Positions 1-11,289 are shown, counted from the stretch's first letter. The stretch: DNA of 64,000 nucleotides from Microglena sp. YARC (GCA_022414725.1 CM039462.1:117879966-117943965); one strand, 5' to 3'. Numbers and translations are program-made. The notes: generated from the letters alone by a model not told the origin.

Positions 1-41
1 CCCGAGACAACTCAATATCACAACTTCCGGGAGGGTCTTCC

Positions 42-188
42 AACTATCCTCTCATTATCATCAGAATGTAGATACCGTAGATGTAATTGAAATTGTTACA
101 TCCGTGTAATGCAGTTACTCACAGGACGTGAAATTAAGACCACCACTATCCTCTCATTATCATCAGAATGTAGAAACCGCAGATGTAT
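42..188. repeat. Dispersed repeat (TTACATCCGTG family) inside a direct duplication
   Basis: A 60-bp element (81-142) begins with ATTGAAATTGTTACATCCG and ends near CACAGGACGTG. Further copies lie at 26017-26086, 26905-27000 (two partial) and 63345-63415, so it is a dispersed family. It is bracketed by two near-identical 38-bp segments (46-83 and 145-183, starting CTATCCTCTCATTATC), which is either a tandem duplication or a very long target duplication. Confidence 0.6.
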
Positions 189-414
189 ATATGTATTGTA
201 AGTCCTTGGTTTATGCACTACGCAGTGCCGCTTGTCTGTATGTTCACAAACACACCATAAGTAACGCTTATTCGGTTGTCCACAGTACTTATTTTTTATT
301 ACATGGTATATCATCCTGCAGACTGCCCACTGTCTACGGGCGGAGCATAGGTAGCATGAACACAACTACACCACACTCCAGAGTACAGAAGGTAAACACC
401 GGGCTGCAGACAGC

Positions 415-640
415 GAGCTCCTCCTTGAACTTGGTTACATGGCTCCAGGTTGCGATTTGGCTTGCTTCCATTTTCGGTAGGAAAAAGTACCAGGACAAAT
501 GTGAATGCAATCCGCTGGCAAGCAAAAAACGATTTGTTAATTTTTACATTTCCTGGATTTTGTTTTTACCGCCCAAAAGGGCGAGCAGCAAAAATGCTGG
601 CTGGAGCCATGTATCAGGTTATTGCAGGCTACGACGTTCA
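415..640. repeat. Inverted pair of the GGCGAGCAGC dispersed family
   Basis: A minus-oriented copy (about 421-475, CTTGAACTTGGTTACATGG) and a plus-oriented copy (about 545-640, GGGCGAGCAGCAAAAATGC) sit about 70 bp apart. The consensus runs through ACGGCGAGCAGC, a GCTGGCTG core, a CCATGTAAC segment and CAAGTTCAAG. The plus copy shares T-rich upstream sequence with the copy that follows the LINE fragment at 25580-25690, so the family may be a LINE 3' tail. Confidence 0.55.
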
Positions 641-784
641 TGCTCAATATTGATCAATACACCTGGCAAGCACCCAGATATTTACCGAATGCTTTGCGTG
701 CACCCCAAAAGAGAGCCGCATGCCTCTTGCATACTCTGAGATTCGTATTCTTGGGAGTGTATACATACATACATACATAACGAT

Positions 785-912
785 ATGCTTTGGTTTTTTG
801 AAGAGCGATATTTTGCGACCAGAAGGCTCCATTTTAATTGACTATGTTACTGCCAAAGACGGCGAGCAGCCTTAACAGCTGGAGCCGTGTAACTAAGATC
901 AACAAGTTGAAG
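785..912 (+). repeat. GGCGAGCAGC dispersed family copy
   Basis: The core AAGACGGCGAGCAGCCTTAA is followed by a GGAGCCGTGTAAC segment. The upstream block ending in TTGACTATGTTACTGCC is shared with the copy at 7690-7790. Nothing gene-like was found between 190 and 1680 apart from such repeats and a CATGCATG-rich simple stretch at 1495-1550. Confidence 0.55.
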
Positions 913-1384
913 TAGCATATAAATATGAAAATATCCTACCTAAGCTACCCCCTGGACTGTTACATGCACACACACCAGCTGTGCTTGGCTGCACCCAAAA
1001 CTGTACAGCAGTACCGCACCACAGTGTCTCCCCTCTGAGCTCAGAGCTATACCCAAAGATAAACCGATACGTACCTGGCACACACGATGGACGACTGCTG
1101 CCACTCCACCCCACACATTTTTCCTGGCTTTGTTTTTTACATACTACCAGACTTACAACCAATTTACGAATCCAGAACATGAGACACAGGGCAATACCTG
1201 CAAACAAAGCGTGCAAGACAGCACTATGGCAGTACACAGCTGCAGTATGGCAGTACAGCAGTACACAGTATACACGCACAATCATGTGAACCAGTGCAAG
1301 CTTGGGAGAAATAGCGCAACAATTGATTTTATTTACGTTTATGTTCTTGATTTTCATAAGTCTCCCTTGACTGTGTCAAGTGAA

Positions 1385-1440
1385 GTCCAATAGGGCACCA
1401 GGACAAATGTAATCATCATCATCATCACCACCATCAATAC
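1385..1440 (+). repeat. Short dispersed repeat, GGGCACCAGGACAAATGTAA family
   Basis: A 40-bp unit ending in an ATC/ACC triplet run. Related copies occur at 7937-7990 and 50606-50645. No coding content. Confidence 0.45.
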
Positions 1441-1687
1441 AAATACGTGCCAGTTGTAAGGCCAACCAATGCACTGGAAATGCACATGCACATACATACG
1501 CATGCATGCATGCATGCACATACATACTCATACATGCATGCACATGCACTGGACACAGCACACAATAACAGCATAACACAAGTTTGGAAGCCGCAAACAA
1601 TAGCTACGTGCATTTGGTTATCATCCTGCTAGTCATCCTAGGCCACCCAAATGCCTTTATAGCTGAGATTTCAGTAGGCTTTCCCCA

Positions 1688-2130
1688 CACCAAGACCTAT
1701 TACTCATCTCATTCAGTACCTAGTTCTAGGGTCCGCCACCAAGACCTATTACTCATCTCATTCAGTACCTAGTTCTAGGGACCGCCACCAAGACCTATTA
1801 CTCATCTCATTCAGTACCAAGTTCTAGGGACCGGCACCAAGACCTATTACTCATCTCATTCAGTATCTAGTTCTAGGGACCGGCACCAAGACCTATTACT
1901 CATCTCATTCAGTACCTAGTTCTAGGGACCGGCACCAAGACCTATTACTCATCTCATTCAGTACCTAGTTCTAGGGACCGGCACCAAGACCTATTACTCA
2001 TCTCATTCAGTACCTAGTTCTAGGGACCGGCACCAAGACCTATTACTCATCTCATTCAGTACCTAGTTCTAGGGACCGGCACCAAGACCTATTACTCATC
2101 TCATTCAGTACCTAGTTCTAGGGACCGGCA
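1688..2130. repeat. 49-bp minisatellite, nine copies
   Basis: Unit starts CACCAAGACCTATTACTCAT and ends near TTCTAGGGACCGG. Nine nearly identical copies differ mainly at one or two positions (GGTCCGC versus GGACCGG). The last unit runs directly into the AT-rich palindromic element at 2130. Confidence 0.9.
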
Positions 2131-2300
2131 AATCAAACGATACTGACCAAAGGCGAGTGATATCATATGATATCATACAAACTGCATCATATCATATTGT
2201 ATGTAAATGGTAAATTCAGCCTAGTCAGACTACCGGCATCATATCATATCATATGATGACATGATATCATATGGTATCATATTGCCTTTCCCTACCTATT
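2130..2300. repeat. AT-rich palindromic element (CATATGATATCAT family)
   Basis: Contains repeated ATCATATGATATCAT palindromes and the blocks TGACCAAAGGCGAGT and CAGACTACCGGCATCATAT. The same blocks recur at 14757-15030 and, inverted, at 15375-15580, so this is a dispersed MITE-like family. Terminal ACCGGCA / TGCCGGT motifs are seen at some ends. Confidence 0.6.
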
Positions 2301-2554
2301 TCAGTACCCATAAGTCTTTAAACTGCATATCCTGCCAGGCATGCTCCCTGGCTTCAGTGGCTACTGTTGCTTATTTATGACCTTTGTGTCATCTATCTAT
2401 AGATGCTCTATTTGTTACAGGTGAAACATATTGCAATCCTACAAGCTATTCTCCAAAGTGCGAACGCATATTTCCTCTCTTTGAGGAAATGAGATTGTAA
2501 TATTGCAACGCATGCTCCCTGGTTCCAGTGGGTATCGCACGGGGGGGACTTGGA

Positions 2555-3005
2555 ATTGGAAGATGGTGAGCAGCCCAGAGTTGGCTAAAATACCACGAAA
2601 CAATTCAATTCAATTCTAGATGAAATGAAATAAGCAGATGGGCAGCTCCCTTTCCCTGTCCTTGGGCGAAACCTGAAGCTAGCTAGTGCACCTGACAGGC
2701 ATTCCAATGCAGCGGTGATCTCTGGACTTGACTCGGTTGCTGGCTAACGGAGCTGGGTGGCAATGCGGCAATGGACTGCCTATCAGTCCAGCTTTCAAAC
2801 GCACTAGCTAGCTTCAGCTTTGGCCCAAGGGTGGGTGAAAGGAGCTGCCTAGAAGCTGCTACACATAGCCCCCAGAAGAAACAGTGTCTGCCAGTGCCTA
2901 CTGTACTTCTTCACCCCTCGAGAAGCTGCCACCCTGAACCCTGCTGGTGTTATTCATCCGCGAGCTGGAGCCAAAGCTCCTGCCAGCCAGGCCTTCTGAG
3001 GTAAG
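2555..3005. repeat. Cluster of dispersed repeat fragments
   Basis: 2555-2620 carries the GGTGAGCAGCCCAGAGTTGG family, also at 7845-7900, 11880-11930 and 12145-12205. 2830-2870 carries the AGCTGCCTAGAAGCTGCT family, also at 18226-18280, 30205-30400, 61309-61380 and 61610-61680. No exon was recognised here. Confidence 0.5.
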
Positions 3006-3315
3006 GGCGGCTTGCCCACTCACTGTCCTGATCATGGCCCTGCGAGAGGAGTACAATTCAATGTAGTTTACAAGGCTTAAACCTATACATTATATATAAA
3101 TATTACATACCAATTATAACCCTATAAATTAGACAATTAATCCGTATACAATTTATTATACATGGACAAAGTATACATGCAAATATACGGGGGGTCTTCA
3201 AAAAGAATGTGGGGAGGCGCATGCTGTTATTCGTCTCCGAATTGGTCGTAAGCCCCGAAACCGTCGAAAAAGTGAAAAAAGTGCCTGAGGGCTAAGATCT
3301 CGGGGGGTCCCAAAG

Positions 3316-3340
3316 GGGGGGGGGGGGGGGGGGGGGGGGG
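3316..3340 (+). repeat. Poly-G tract
   Basis: An uninterrupted G run of about 25 bases. The surrounding 3010-3540 has AT-rich then mixed sequence with no supportable gene. Confidence 0.9.
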
Positions 3341-3549
3341 CGATCTCAAAGTTTCTTCACAACTTCTTCGTTTGTTGCCAGAATCAAACGTACAGTACAC
3401 CATCCAAAACGCCTCGACGAAAGCGTTATGAATCTGCAGTCGTTGCTCGATTAGACCCAGGGTGTAACTAAGTGGATGTACTGGAAGGTACATCCAGTCT
3501 GGACGCCAACCAGAACTTCACAACCAGAGCCGACAAGTTCCCTACTTAG

Positions 3550-3870
3550 CAGTTGGAAGCTCAAGCAGCAGGAATCCGCGCTCGCTTACAGCAACGGATG
3601 AAAAGAAAGGTCAAGGTCAAGGCCCGGGCTGAGGCCGAGGCTAGAGCAGCCCAGGCCAAATCACCCACAACTCGAGCCGAGGCGCCTTCCGCACACGAGC
3701 CCTTGACGACAACTTGCAACATCTGCAATGCCGTGGTCCAGTGCCCTCCTAGCAACAAGGCAAGCCTAAAGTCGCACCAGGCCAGCAAGCAGTCCAAGTC
3801 ATTTTCCCTCTCTCCAAGTTTTTCAAGCCACTGTCTGGTGTTCCACCAGCTGCTAAATCGCCAATACTAG
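3550..3870 (+). pseudogene. Possible exon of a small C2H2-type zinc-binding protein, last ligand lost
   Basis: The frame opens after an acceptor-like TTCCCTACTTAG and runs to a TAG at 3868-3870. It encodes a basic, Ala/Lys/Arg-rich helix, then CNICNAVVQCPPSNK followed by LKSHQASKQSK. This resembles, from memory, small eukaryotic zinc proteins with a basic N-terminus, C-x2-C, a third Cys, then H-x4-H near a KHPK motif. Here the final His position is Gln (CAG), one base from a His codon, and the expected conserved tail is replaced. There is no clear donor or partner exon. It may be a decayed exon or retrocopy. The family assignment is an inference from a short motif. Confidence 0.3.
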
Positions 3871-3929
3871 ATGTGGCACCCAGCACCCACTCTCCAAGGT
3901 CGGGGCTCAGGTGTGCCTTCCTGACAACC

Positions 3930-4000
3930 AGCCATGGCGACCCCTCCAGCCATGGTGCACCCTCCAGCCATGGCGACCCCTTCGGCCATGGTGGCCCACC
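3930..4000 (+). repeat. 18-bp minisatellite, CAGCCATGGCGACCCCTC type
   Basis: Three to four imperfect copies. The flanks 3880-4400 show no supportable gene. Confidence 0.6.
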
Positions 4001-4399
4001 TCCTACCACATCACCATCACCAGATGTCAGGCGTTCTCCAAGGCCAGGGATGAGGAGAGGGTTCCTCTTTGGGCCAAGAACCAGTCCCCAACCAGCCAGG
4101 CCAGCAAAGTTAATGCGTATAGGCTAGACGCAAACTGAGAAGCCAAAAGCGCCAATGTAGTTGAACTGTAGCTGGATCAAGCTTGACAAATAGTTTACTT
4201 TATGCGGGTGTCGGGTGGATGGAGGAGTGTTTCACTGCCTGAGGCCCTTTTGGCCCCACACCGGTGTATCTAAAGAGACTCCTCTAGCATGTATGTAGCA
4301 GATGTTATTTATGAACTACACTTCGAACACTGCTTCCAACTTAATATAATTGCAGATGAAACTCATTAGTAGCAGCCTACCTCTTATTACCGGAGATTC

Positions 4400-5110
4400 T
4401 ATCATGTGTGTGTGTGTGTGTCAGGGGGGGGGGGGGGGGGGGGGGGGCGTAAGTGTTGGTGGTGCAGGGGTCGCTTATACGTGAGCCAAACCACGTTTTT
4501 AAGATGACTACCTGATAGAGCTTGAGGTAAGCGTCAGTATGCACCTAACTTTCATGACCTAATTATGATTGGTGAGGAAGATATTGACCTTAAAAGCCAA
4601 TGGGGGGGGGGGGGGGGGGGTAAGGGGAAAAAAAAAACTTCAGAGCATGGGTGTCTAAAAAAACTTCTTGAACACCCCCTGCAAATATACATACAGGGGG
4701 GGGGGGGGGGGAGAGTGACAGATTTGGGACCGCACCTTGGATATGGTGTCCGATTCAAATGGGAGTTGGAATTGTGGAAGTTTTATACAAATGGAGGGGG
4801 AAAGTAAAGTTGGAAAGTTTTTTTTACCCCCCCCCCCCCTCTCCTAAACCCCGCTTACCTCAACCTACCCCCCCTAAAATGGGGGTCATTCGAAAGATCT
4901 TTTCTTGCCCATTCCAGTTATGCTCTTACATCTTTCATAGGGTTGCCCAAACGTGATTTATCGCAAAGTTCAGATTTGGGCCGCTTTGGGTGAAAAAAAC
5001 TTTGGACCCCTCTAACTTTTGTACAACTTTATTTTTGACTAAAAAAACTTGTTTTTAATAGTTTCAGGATAAGCTCTATTTAAGGCTAAGGTGCGGTACG
5101 GCAGCTTTTC
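4400..5110. repeat. Poly-G-bearing dispersed element
   Basis: Contains a TG run, then three long G tracts (about 4424-4447, 4602-4620, 4697-4711) and one C tract (4829-4841), linked by conserved blocks such as GGGGTCATTCGAAAGATCTT and GGAGTTGGAATTGTGG. The same blocks recur inverted at 29500-29920 and partly at 13650-13770 and 14380-14600, so the homopolymers travel with a repeat family. Confidence 0.6.
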
Positions 5111-5254
5111 TCTTGCCCCCCCCTCGCATAAATATATGGCTTTTGGTGATACCCAATTGTTTTCCGGGGTATAGTGATGCATCTATAAAGATATATGAAG
5201 ACGTCAGCGTTATTCCGTTTCGACAAAAAGTTCAATGGTTGATCATTTTGTTGG

Positions 5255-5430
5255 ACCAAAGAAGGTTGTGGGTTTGAATCCCTACAAGTGCGCTTTAGTG
5301 TTCGCGGTCGCTGTCAACCGCCTTGGTAGCTTTGTCCAGGTAAACTAGCAGCCTGTTCTCTACCGCCGTAAGACGGGGCTCCCTTAATACCACACACCAC
5401 CAGGCGTTCTCATTAATATTATTATTAAGA
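5255..5430 (+). repeat. tRNA-derived SINE (CCAGGCGTTCTCATTA family)
   Basis: Carries a B-box-like GGGTTTGAATCCC at about 5269, then a conserved body (TGCGCTTTAGTGTTCGC; TTTGTCCAGGTAAA; GGGCTCCCTTAATACCAC) and the 3' end ACCAGGCGTTCTCATTA followed by ATT repeats. Copies at 27965-28145, 32538-32700 (minus) and 36770-36930. tRNA ancestry is inferred from the B box. Confidence 0.65.
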
Positions 5431-5629
5431 TGTCAGCGTTATACCAAATATTAGTAGGCATGTCTTTGACCTTGAAATATACTGCACTGCCAAGTGCCAC
5501 CCTTACAACATTAACATAAACTCAGCCAATCAATGCTGATATAGTACAGCAGCACATCCTGCCTACAGACAGTTTTATGAGATGAGGGTTTTGGAGGCAC
5601 TCCCTCAAACCTTGTAAACAAACAAGGAG

Positions 5630-7645
5630 CAGCAAACAACGAGGAGCAACAAAGGACGAGGAGCAACAAATGAGGAGCAACAAATGAGGAGCAACAAAGG
5701 ACGAGGAGCAACAAATGAGGAGCAACAAGCGACGAGGAGCAACAAATGAGGAGGAGCAACTAAGGAGGAGCAACAAGCGACGAGGAGCAACAAATGAGGA
5801 GCAACAAATGAGGAGCAACAAAGGACGAGGAGCAACAAAGGAGGAGGAGCAACAAAGGACGAGGAGCAACAAAGGAGGAGGAGCAACAAAGGAGGAGGAA
5901 CAACAAAGGAGGAGGAGCAACAAGCGACGAGGAGCAACTAACGACGAGGGGCAACAAAGGACGAGGAGCAACAAAGGAGGAGGAGCAACAAAGGAGGAGG
6001 AGCAACAAGCGAAGAGGAGCAACAAACGACGAGGGGCAACAAAGGACGAGGAGCAACAAAGGAGGAGGAGCAACAAGCGACGAGGAGCAACAAACGACGA
6101 GGGGCAACAAAGGAGGAGGAGCAACAAAGGAGGAGGAGCAACAAAGGAGGAGGAGCAACAAGCGACGAGGAGCAACAAACGACGAGGGGCAACAAAGGAC
6201 GAGGAGCAACAAAGGAGGAGGAGCAACAAAGGAGGAGGAGCAACAAGCGACGAGGAGCAACAAACGACGAGGGGCAACAAAGGACGAGGAGCAACAAAGG
6301 AGGAGGAGCAACAAGCGATGAGGAGCAACAAAAGACGAGGGGCAACAAAGGACGAGGGGCAACAAAGGACGAGGAGCAACAAAGGAGGAGGAGCAACAAA
6401 GGAGGAGGAGCAACAAGCGACGAGGAGCAACAAACAACGAGGGGCAACAAAGGAGGAGGAGCAACAAAGGAGGAGGAGCAACAAAGGAGGAGGAGCAACA
6501 AGCGACGAGGAGCAACAAACGACGAGGGGCAACAAACGACGAGGGGCAACAAAGGACGAGGAGCAACAAATGAGGAGCAACAAAGGAGGAGGAGCAACAA
6601 AGGAGGAGGAGCAACAAGTGACGAGGAGCAACAAACGACGAGGGGCAACAAAGGACGAGGAGCAACAAATGAGGAGCAACAAACGACGAGGGGCAACAAA
6701 CGAGGAGCAACAAACGACGAGGGGCAACAAAGGACGAGGAGCAACAAATGAGGAGCAACAAAGGAGGAGGAGCAACAAAGGAGGAGGAGCAACAAGCGAC
6801 GAGGAGTAACAAACGACGAGGGGCAACAAAGGACGAGGAGCAACAAATGAGGAGCAACAAAGGTCGAGGGGCAACAAAGGAGGAGGAGCAACAAAGGAGT
6901 AGCAACAAACGACGAGGGGCAACAAACAAGGAGCAACAAACGACGAGGGGCAACAAAGGACGAGGAGCAACAAAGGAGGAGGAGCAACAAAGGAGGAGGA
7001 GCAACAAGCGACGAGGAGCAACAAACGACGAGGGGCAACAAAGGACGAGGAGCAACAAATGAGGAGCAACAAAGGAGGAGGAGCAACAAAGGAGGAGGAG
7101 CAACAAGCGACGAGGAGCAACAAACGACGAGGGGCAACAAAGGACGAGGAGCAACAAATGAGGAGCAACAAACGACGAGGGGCAACAAACGAGGAGCAAC
7201 AAACGACGAGGGGCAACAAAGGACGAGGAGCAACAAATGAGGAGCAACAAAGGAGGAGGAGCAACAAAGGAGGAGGAGCAACAAGCGACGAGGAGTAACA
7301 TACGATGAGGGGCAACAAAGGACGAGGAGCAACAAATGAGGAGCAACAAAGGACGAGGGGCAACGAAGGACGAGGAGCAACAAATGAGGAGCAACAAACG
7401 ACGAGGGGCAACAAAGGACGAGGAGCAACAAATGATTTTCAAAAAAGGAGGAGGAGCAACAAAGGAGGAGGAGCAACAAGCGACGCGGAGTAACAAACGA
7501 CGAGGGGCAACAAAGGACGAGGAGCAACAAATGAGGAGCAACAAAGGAGGAGGGGCAACAAAGGACGGGGAGCAACAAATGAGGAGCAGCAAGCGACGAG
7601 GAGCAACAAACGACGAGGGGCAACAAACGAGGAAGCCCTGGGAGA
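5630..7645. repeat. 2-kb purine-rich minisatellite (GGAGGAGGAGCAACAAA)
   Basis: Roughly 120 units of 15-18 bp made from GAGGAGCAACAAA, GACGAGGGGCAACAAA and GGAGGAGGAGCAACAAA variants. Because most units are multiples of three and lack stops, long frames stay open on both strands (over 600 codons on the minus strand). They encode only CCSSFVAPRRLLLL-type or RGATNEEQQ-type repeats, with no start context, domain or splice evidence. I treat them as non-coding. Confidence 0.9.
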
Positions 7646-7689
7646 GTAGGCACACCTGTCAGTAGGTATCTTCATGAGTCAAAAATCGT

Positions 7690-7990
7690 TTTTTACAAGA
7701 ATGCTTTGATTTGAATTGATTATGTTACTGCTGAAGACGGCGAGCAGTCTTCAAGGCTGTAGCCATGTAGCCTTGTTCAAGTTCAAGCATCTTAAAACGT
7801 CGAGGTCCCTGGTTTCTGTGGGTATCGCACAGGGGGAATTGGAATTCAGAGACAGTGAGCAGCCCGGAGTTGGCTGAAAAACCATGTGACAATTTAAATT
7901 AAAATTCAAAAGTCGAGGCGGCGTACGTCAATTTGGAGTCCAGTAGAACACCAGGATAATGTAATCATCACTATCAGCAGCATCATCTTC
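7690..7990 (+). repeat. Three dispersed repeat fragments in series
   Basis: 7690-7790 is the GGCGAGCAG family. 7845-7900 is the GTGAGCAGCCCGGAGTTGG family. 7937-7990 is the ACCAGGATAATGTAATCATC family. All have copies elsewhere in the window. Confidence 0.5.
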
Positions 7991-8164
7991 ACCAAAAACG
8001 TTCCGAGCGTAAGGCTTAGCTTCCTTGCTTCGTGCCCACCGAGCTGTTTGATAAAGCGCAAGACTGTATTGTACATTTCTTATTATTGCTGGAACGCTAC
8101 ATGCATGGCCCTTTGTAGTATTGGTTGTATTGGTTGTAGTAGTCCATGTACTACCAACACACCC

Positions 8165-8235
8165 TCATTGCACCATCCACCCACCTGCGCGCCTTTAGTC
8201 CTGAAACAGACCCTGATATCCCCCCCCATATCATT
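8165..8235 (+). repeat. Degenerate copy of an exon acceptor region
   Basis: CCCACCTGCGCGCCTTTAG and the following CAGACCCTGATATCC match the acceptor and first bases of the exon beginning at 9942, with substitutions. A second, better copy is at 9706-9810. This suggests the acceptor region was duplicated and then separated by the CA-rich array. Confidence 0.55.
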
Positions 8236-8242
8236 GCTGGGT

Positions 8243-8275
<33 letters not shown>

Positions 8276-9705
8276 TACAAACACACACACTATCTCTTTC
8301 ACGCACACACAGTCAGACCCACATACACACACATGTAGACTCACATGCACACACACTACAGTCAGACCCACATACACACACATGTAGACTCACATACACA
8401 CACACTACAGTCAGACCCACATACATACACATGTAGACTCACATGCGCACACACTACAGTCAGACCCACATACACACACATGTAGACTCACATGCACACA
8501 CACTACAGTCAGACCCACATACACACACACGAAGACTCACATGCACACACACTACAGTCAGACCCACTCACACACACATGTAGACTCACATGCACACACA
8601 CTACAGTCAGACCCACATACACACACATGTAGACTCACATGCGCACACACTACAGTCAGACCCACATACACACACATGTAGACTCACATGCACACACACT
8701 ACAGTCAGACCCACATACACACACATGTAGACTCACATGCACACACACTACAGTCAGACCCACATACACACACATGTAGACTCACATGCACACACACTAC
8801 AGTCAGACCCACATACACACACATGTAGACTCACATGCGCACACACTACAGTCAGACCCACATACACACACATGTAGACTCACATGCACACACGCTACAG
8901 TCAGACCCACATACATACACATGTAGACTCACATGCACACACACTACAGTCAGACCCACATACACACACATGTAGACTCACATGCACACACACTACAGTC
9001 AGACCCACATACACACACATGTAGACTCACATGCACACACACTACAGTCAGACCCACATACACACACATGTAGACTCACATGCACACACACTACAGACAG
9101 ACCCACTCACACACACAGACAGACCCACTCACACACACAGTCAGACCCACATACACACACATGTAGACTCACATGCACACACACTACAGACAGACAGACC
9201 CACTCACACACACAGTCAGACCCACTCACACACACAGTCAGACCCACATACACACACAGTCAGACCCACATACACACACAGTCAGACCCACTCACACACA
9301 CAGTCAGACCCACATACACACACACTCAGACCCACATACACACACACTCAGACCCACATACACACACAGTCAGACCCACATACACACACAGTCAGACCCA
9401 CATACACACACAGTCAGACCCACATACACACACAGTCAGACCCACATACACACACAGTCAGACCCACATACACACACAGTCAGACCCACATACACACACA
9501 GTCAGACTCACATACACACACACTCAGACCCACATACACACACAGTCAGACCCACATACACACACAGTCAGACCCACATACACACACAGTCAGACCCACA
9601 TACACACACACTCAGACCCACATACACACACAGTGAGACCCACATACACACACAGTCAGACCCACATACACACACAGTCAGACCCACATACACACACACT
9701 CAGAC
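8236..9705. repeat. Poly-C tract followed by CA-rich minisatellite
   Basis: A C run (about 8243-8275) leads into 49-bp units (CAGTCAGACCCACATACACA, then CATGTAGACTCACATGC and CACACACACTA) up to about 9190. These are followed by shorter 21-22-bp units (CAGTCAGACCCACATACACA) to 9705. The shorter unit is the 49-bp unit with an internal deletion, so the array changed period partway. HTHTQTH-type open frames here are artefacts. Confidence 0.9.
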
Positions 9706-9832
9706 TCCCACCTGCGTGCCTCTTGTCCAGGGCCAGACCCTGCTATCCCTTGGACAACACTGCCGGCATCAGGTGCTGAAGACCCTGAGACTGCACTTAT
9801 CATTGACTGCCCCCCCCCCCCCCCCCCCCCCC
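9706..9832 (+). repeat. Copy of the 9942 exon start, ending in poly-C
   Basis: Repeats the acceptor (CCTCTTGTCCAG) and about 75 nt of the exon that begins at 9942, with a few substitutions, then breaks into a 22-base C run. If spliced, the copy would lose the normal exon continuation. Confidence 0.75.
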
Positions 9833-9941
9833 CAACACACACACATGTACACGCATGCACGCACGCACACGCAAACACACACTCACTCACCTACACACCT
9901 ACACACACACCCAGACTCCCAACTGCGTGCCTCTTGTCCAG

Positions 9942-11289
9942 GGCCAGACCCTGCTATCCCTTGGACAACACTGCCGGCATCAGGCGCAGAAGACCCAGAG
10001 ACCGCACATATCATTGACCGGCGGCATTCCAGACTCCGCCGGGTATCTGTCACGAAGCCGTGCCGCCCCTCCAGACCACTGGGTGTCTTTGTCAACTTCC
10101 GACTGGCTCTACCCGAGGAACGACTATTGCGACTGGTTCTACTGGCGTGGCTAATGCTGCAGGATGTAGGGGGGGGGCAGTTGCGTTGTAGGTTACTGTG
10201 TGTGGGGTGTGTGTGTAGGTTAGTGTGTGTATGTGTGTGTGTGCGGGTGGGGGGGCTGTTGCGACTGGTTCTACTGGCGTGGCTAATGCTGCAGGATGTA
10301 GGGGGGGGAGCAGTTGCGTTGTAGGTTACTGTGTGTGTGGGTGTGTGTGTGTAGGTTAGTGTGTGTAGGACTAGATGAGGTGGGGGAGCAGTTGTGTTAT
10401 AGGCTAGTGTGTGTGTGTATGTGTGTGTGTGTGTGTTTTGGGGGTGGGTGGGGGGAGGGCTGCTGCGACTGGTTCTACTAGCGTGGCTTACGCTGCCAGA
10501 TGTAGGTGGGGGAGCAGTTGTGTTGTAGGTGAGTGAGTGTGGGTTTGCGTGTGCGTGCGTGCACATGTGTGTGTGTGTGTTGGGGGGGGGGGCAGGGGGG
10601 CGGGGGCTGTGTGGTGATTGGTTTCTGCTGGTGTGGCTAACGCTGCCAGATGTAGGTGGGGGAGCATTTGTGTTGTAGGTGAGTGAGTTTGTGTGTGTGT
10701 GTGCTGCTGTGACTGGTTCTACTGGCGTAGCTAACGCTGCCTGATTTAGGTGGGGAAGCATTTGTGTTGCAGGTGAGCGAGTGTGTGTGTTTGCGTGTGC
10801 GTGCGTGCGTGTATGTGTGTGGGGGGGTGTTTATAGAGGTGAGGTGGGCCAAGCTGTTTGTAGGTAAGGCAGAATGCTTGTGTATTTGTTGTGTGTGTAT
10901 GTGTGTGTGCGTGTGTGTGTGTGGTGGTGGTGGTGGGGGGGGGGGTCAAGATTGGGGTATGAGTGAGGTGCACTTGACCTGAGATTTGCTGGGTACCCTG
11001 ATTTCCCCCCCTGTATTGTGATTTCCAGTCCTGGGTTTCCCTACTCTAGTGTGACTCCCAATATTATCTGACTCACTTCTCCCCAGCCTCAGAGGCCCTG
11101 TTTGAAGTGGTGGCTGGGATTCACGGTCCTGAGTTTCCCCCCTGTACTGTGATTCCCGATCCTGAGTTCCTCTAATATACTGTGATTCCCAGTCCTGAGT
11201 TTCCTTAGTAATGTGATTCCCAATATTATCTGACTCACTTCTCCCCAGCCTCGGAGGCCCTGGTTGAAGTGGTGGCTGGGATCGTGTAG
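9942..11289 (+). CDS. 3' end of an unidentified gene, two exons
   Basis: I do not recognise the product. Exon 9942-10187 follows the acceptor CTCTTGTCCAG and ends at the donor GTAGGTTACT. Exon 11249-11289 follows CACTTCTCCCCAG and ends in TAG. The phases agree (2 + 81 codons + 1, then 2 + 12 codons + stop). The encoded tail is Arg/Pro-rich, then has a Leu-rich helix (LPEERLLRLVLLAWLMLQ) and ends SSEALVEVVAGIV. Both exon edges have tandem copies in the flanking introns (8165, 9706, 10258-10780, 11087). A second frame across the first exon is also open until TAA at about 10151-10153, so the frame choice rests on splice phase. Upstream exons and the start codon were not found. Confidence 0.35.
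10188..10960 (+). repeat. Donor-spanning tandem array in intron
   Basis: Five further copies of the end of the 9942 exon (CTGGTTCTACTGGCGTGG), its G-run and its donor, with TG-rich spacers, begin at about 10258, 10465, 10620 and 10710, plus partial copies. Several copies keep a donor-like GTAGGTGAGT. Spacing varies with the TG and G runs. Confidence 0.8.
11087..11181 (+). repeat. Tandem copy of the last exon, possible alternative 3' exon
   Basis: An acceptor CACTTCTCCCCAG and 35 nt of exon (87-89% like 11249-11289) are repeated 162 bp upstream of the last exon. In the same phase it would read SSEALFEVVAGI and continue 17 codons to TAA, giving a different C-terminus. Confidence 0.6.

Noticed and set aside
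128..739. 203-codon plus-strand ORF near the window start
   Set aside because: Composed of at least three dispersed repeat fragments found elsewhere in both orientations; no conserved motif.
5522..7655. Minus-strand open frames of 570-631 codons and plus-strand frames of up to 364 codons
   Set aside because: They are translations of the purine-rich minisatellite in several frames at once, with no domain, start context or splice evidence.
8982..10324. Plus-strand frames of 200-383 codons rich in His-Thr
   Set aside because: They read the CA-rich minisatellite; only the segment from 9942 shows splice-bounded, non-repetitive coding character, and in a defined phase.
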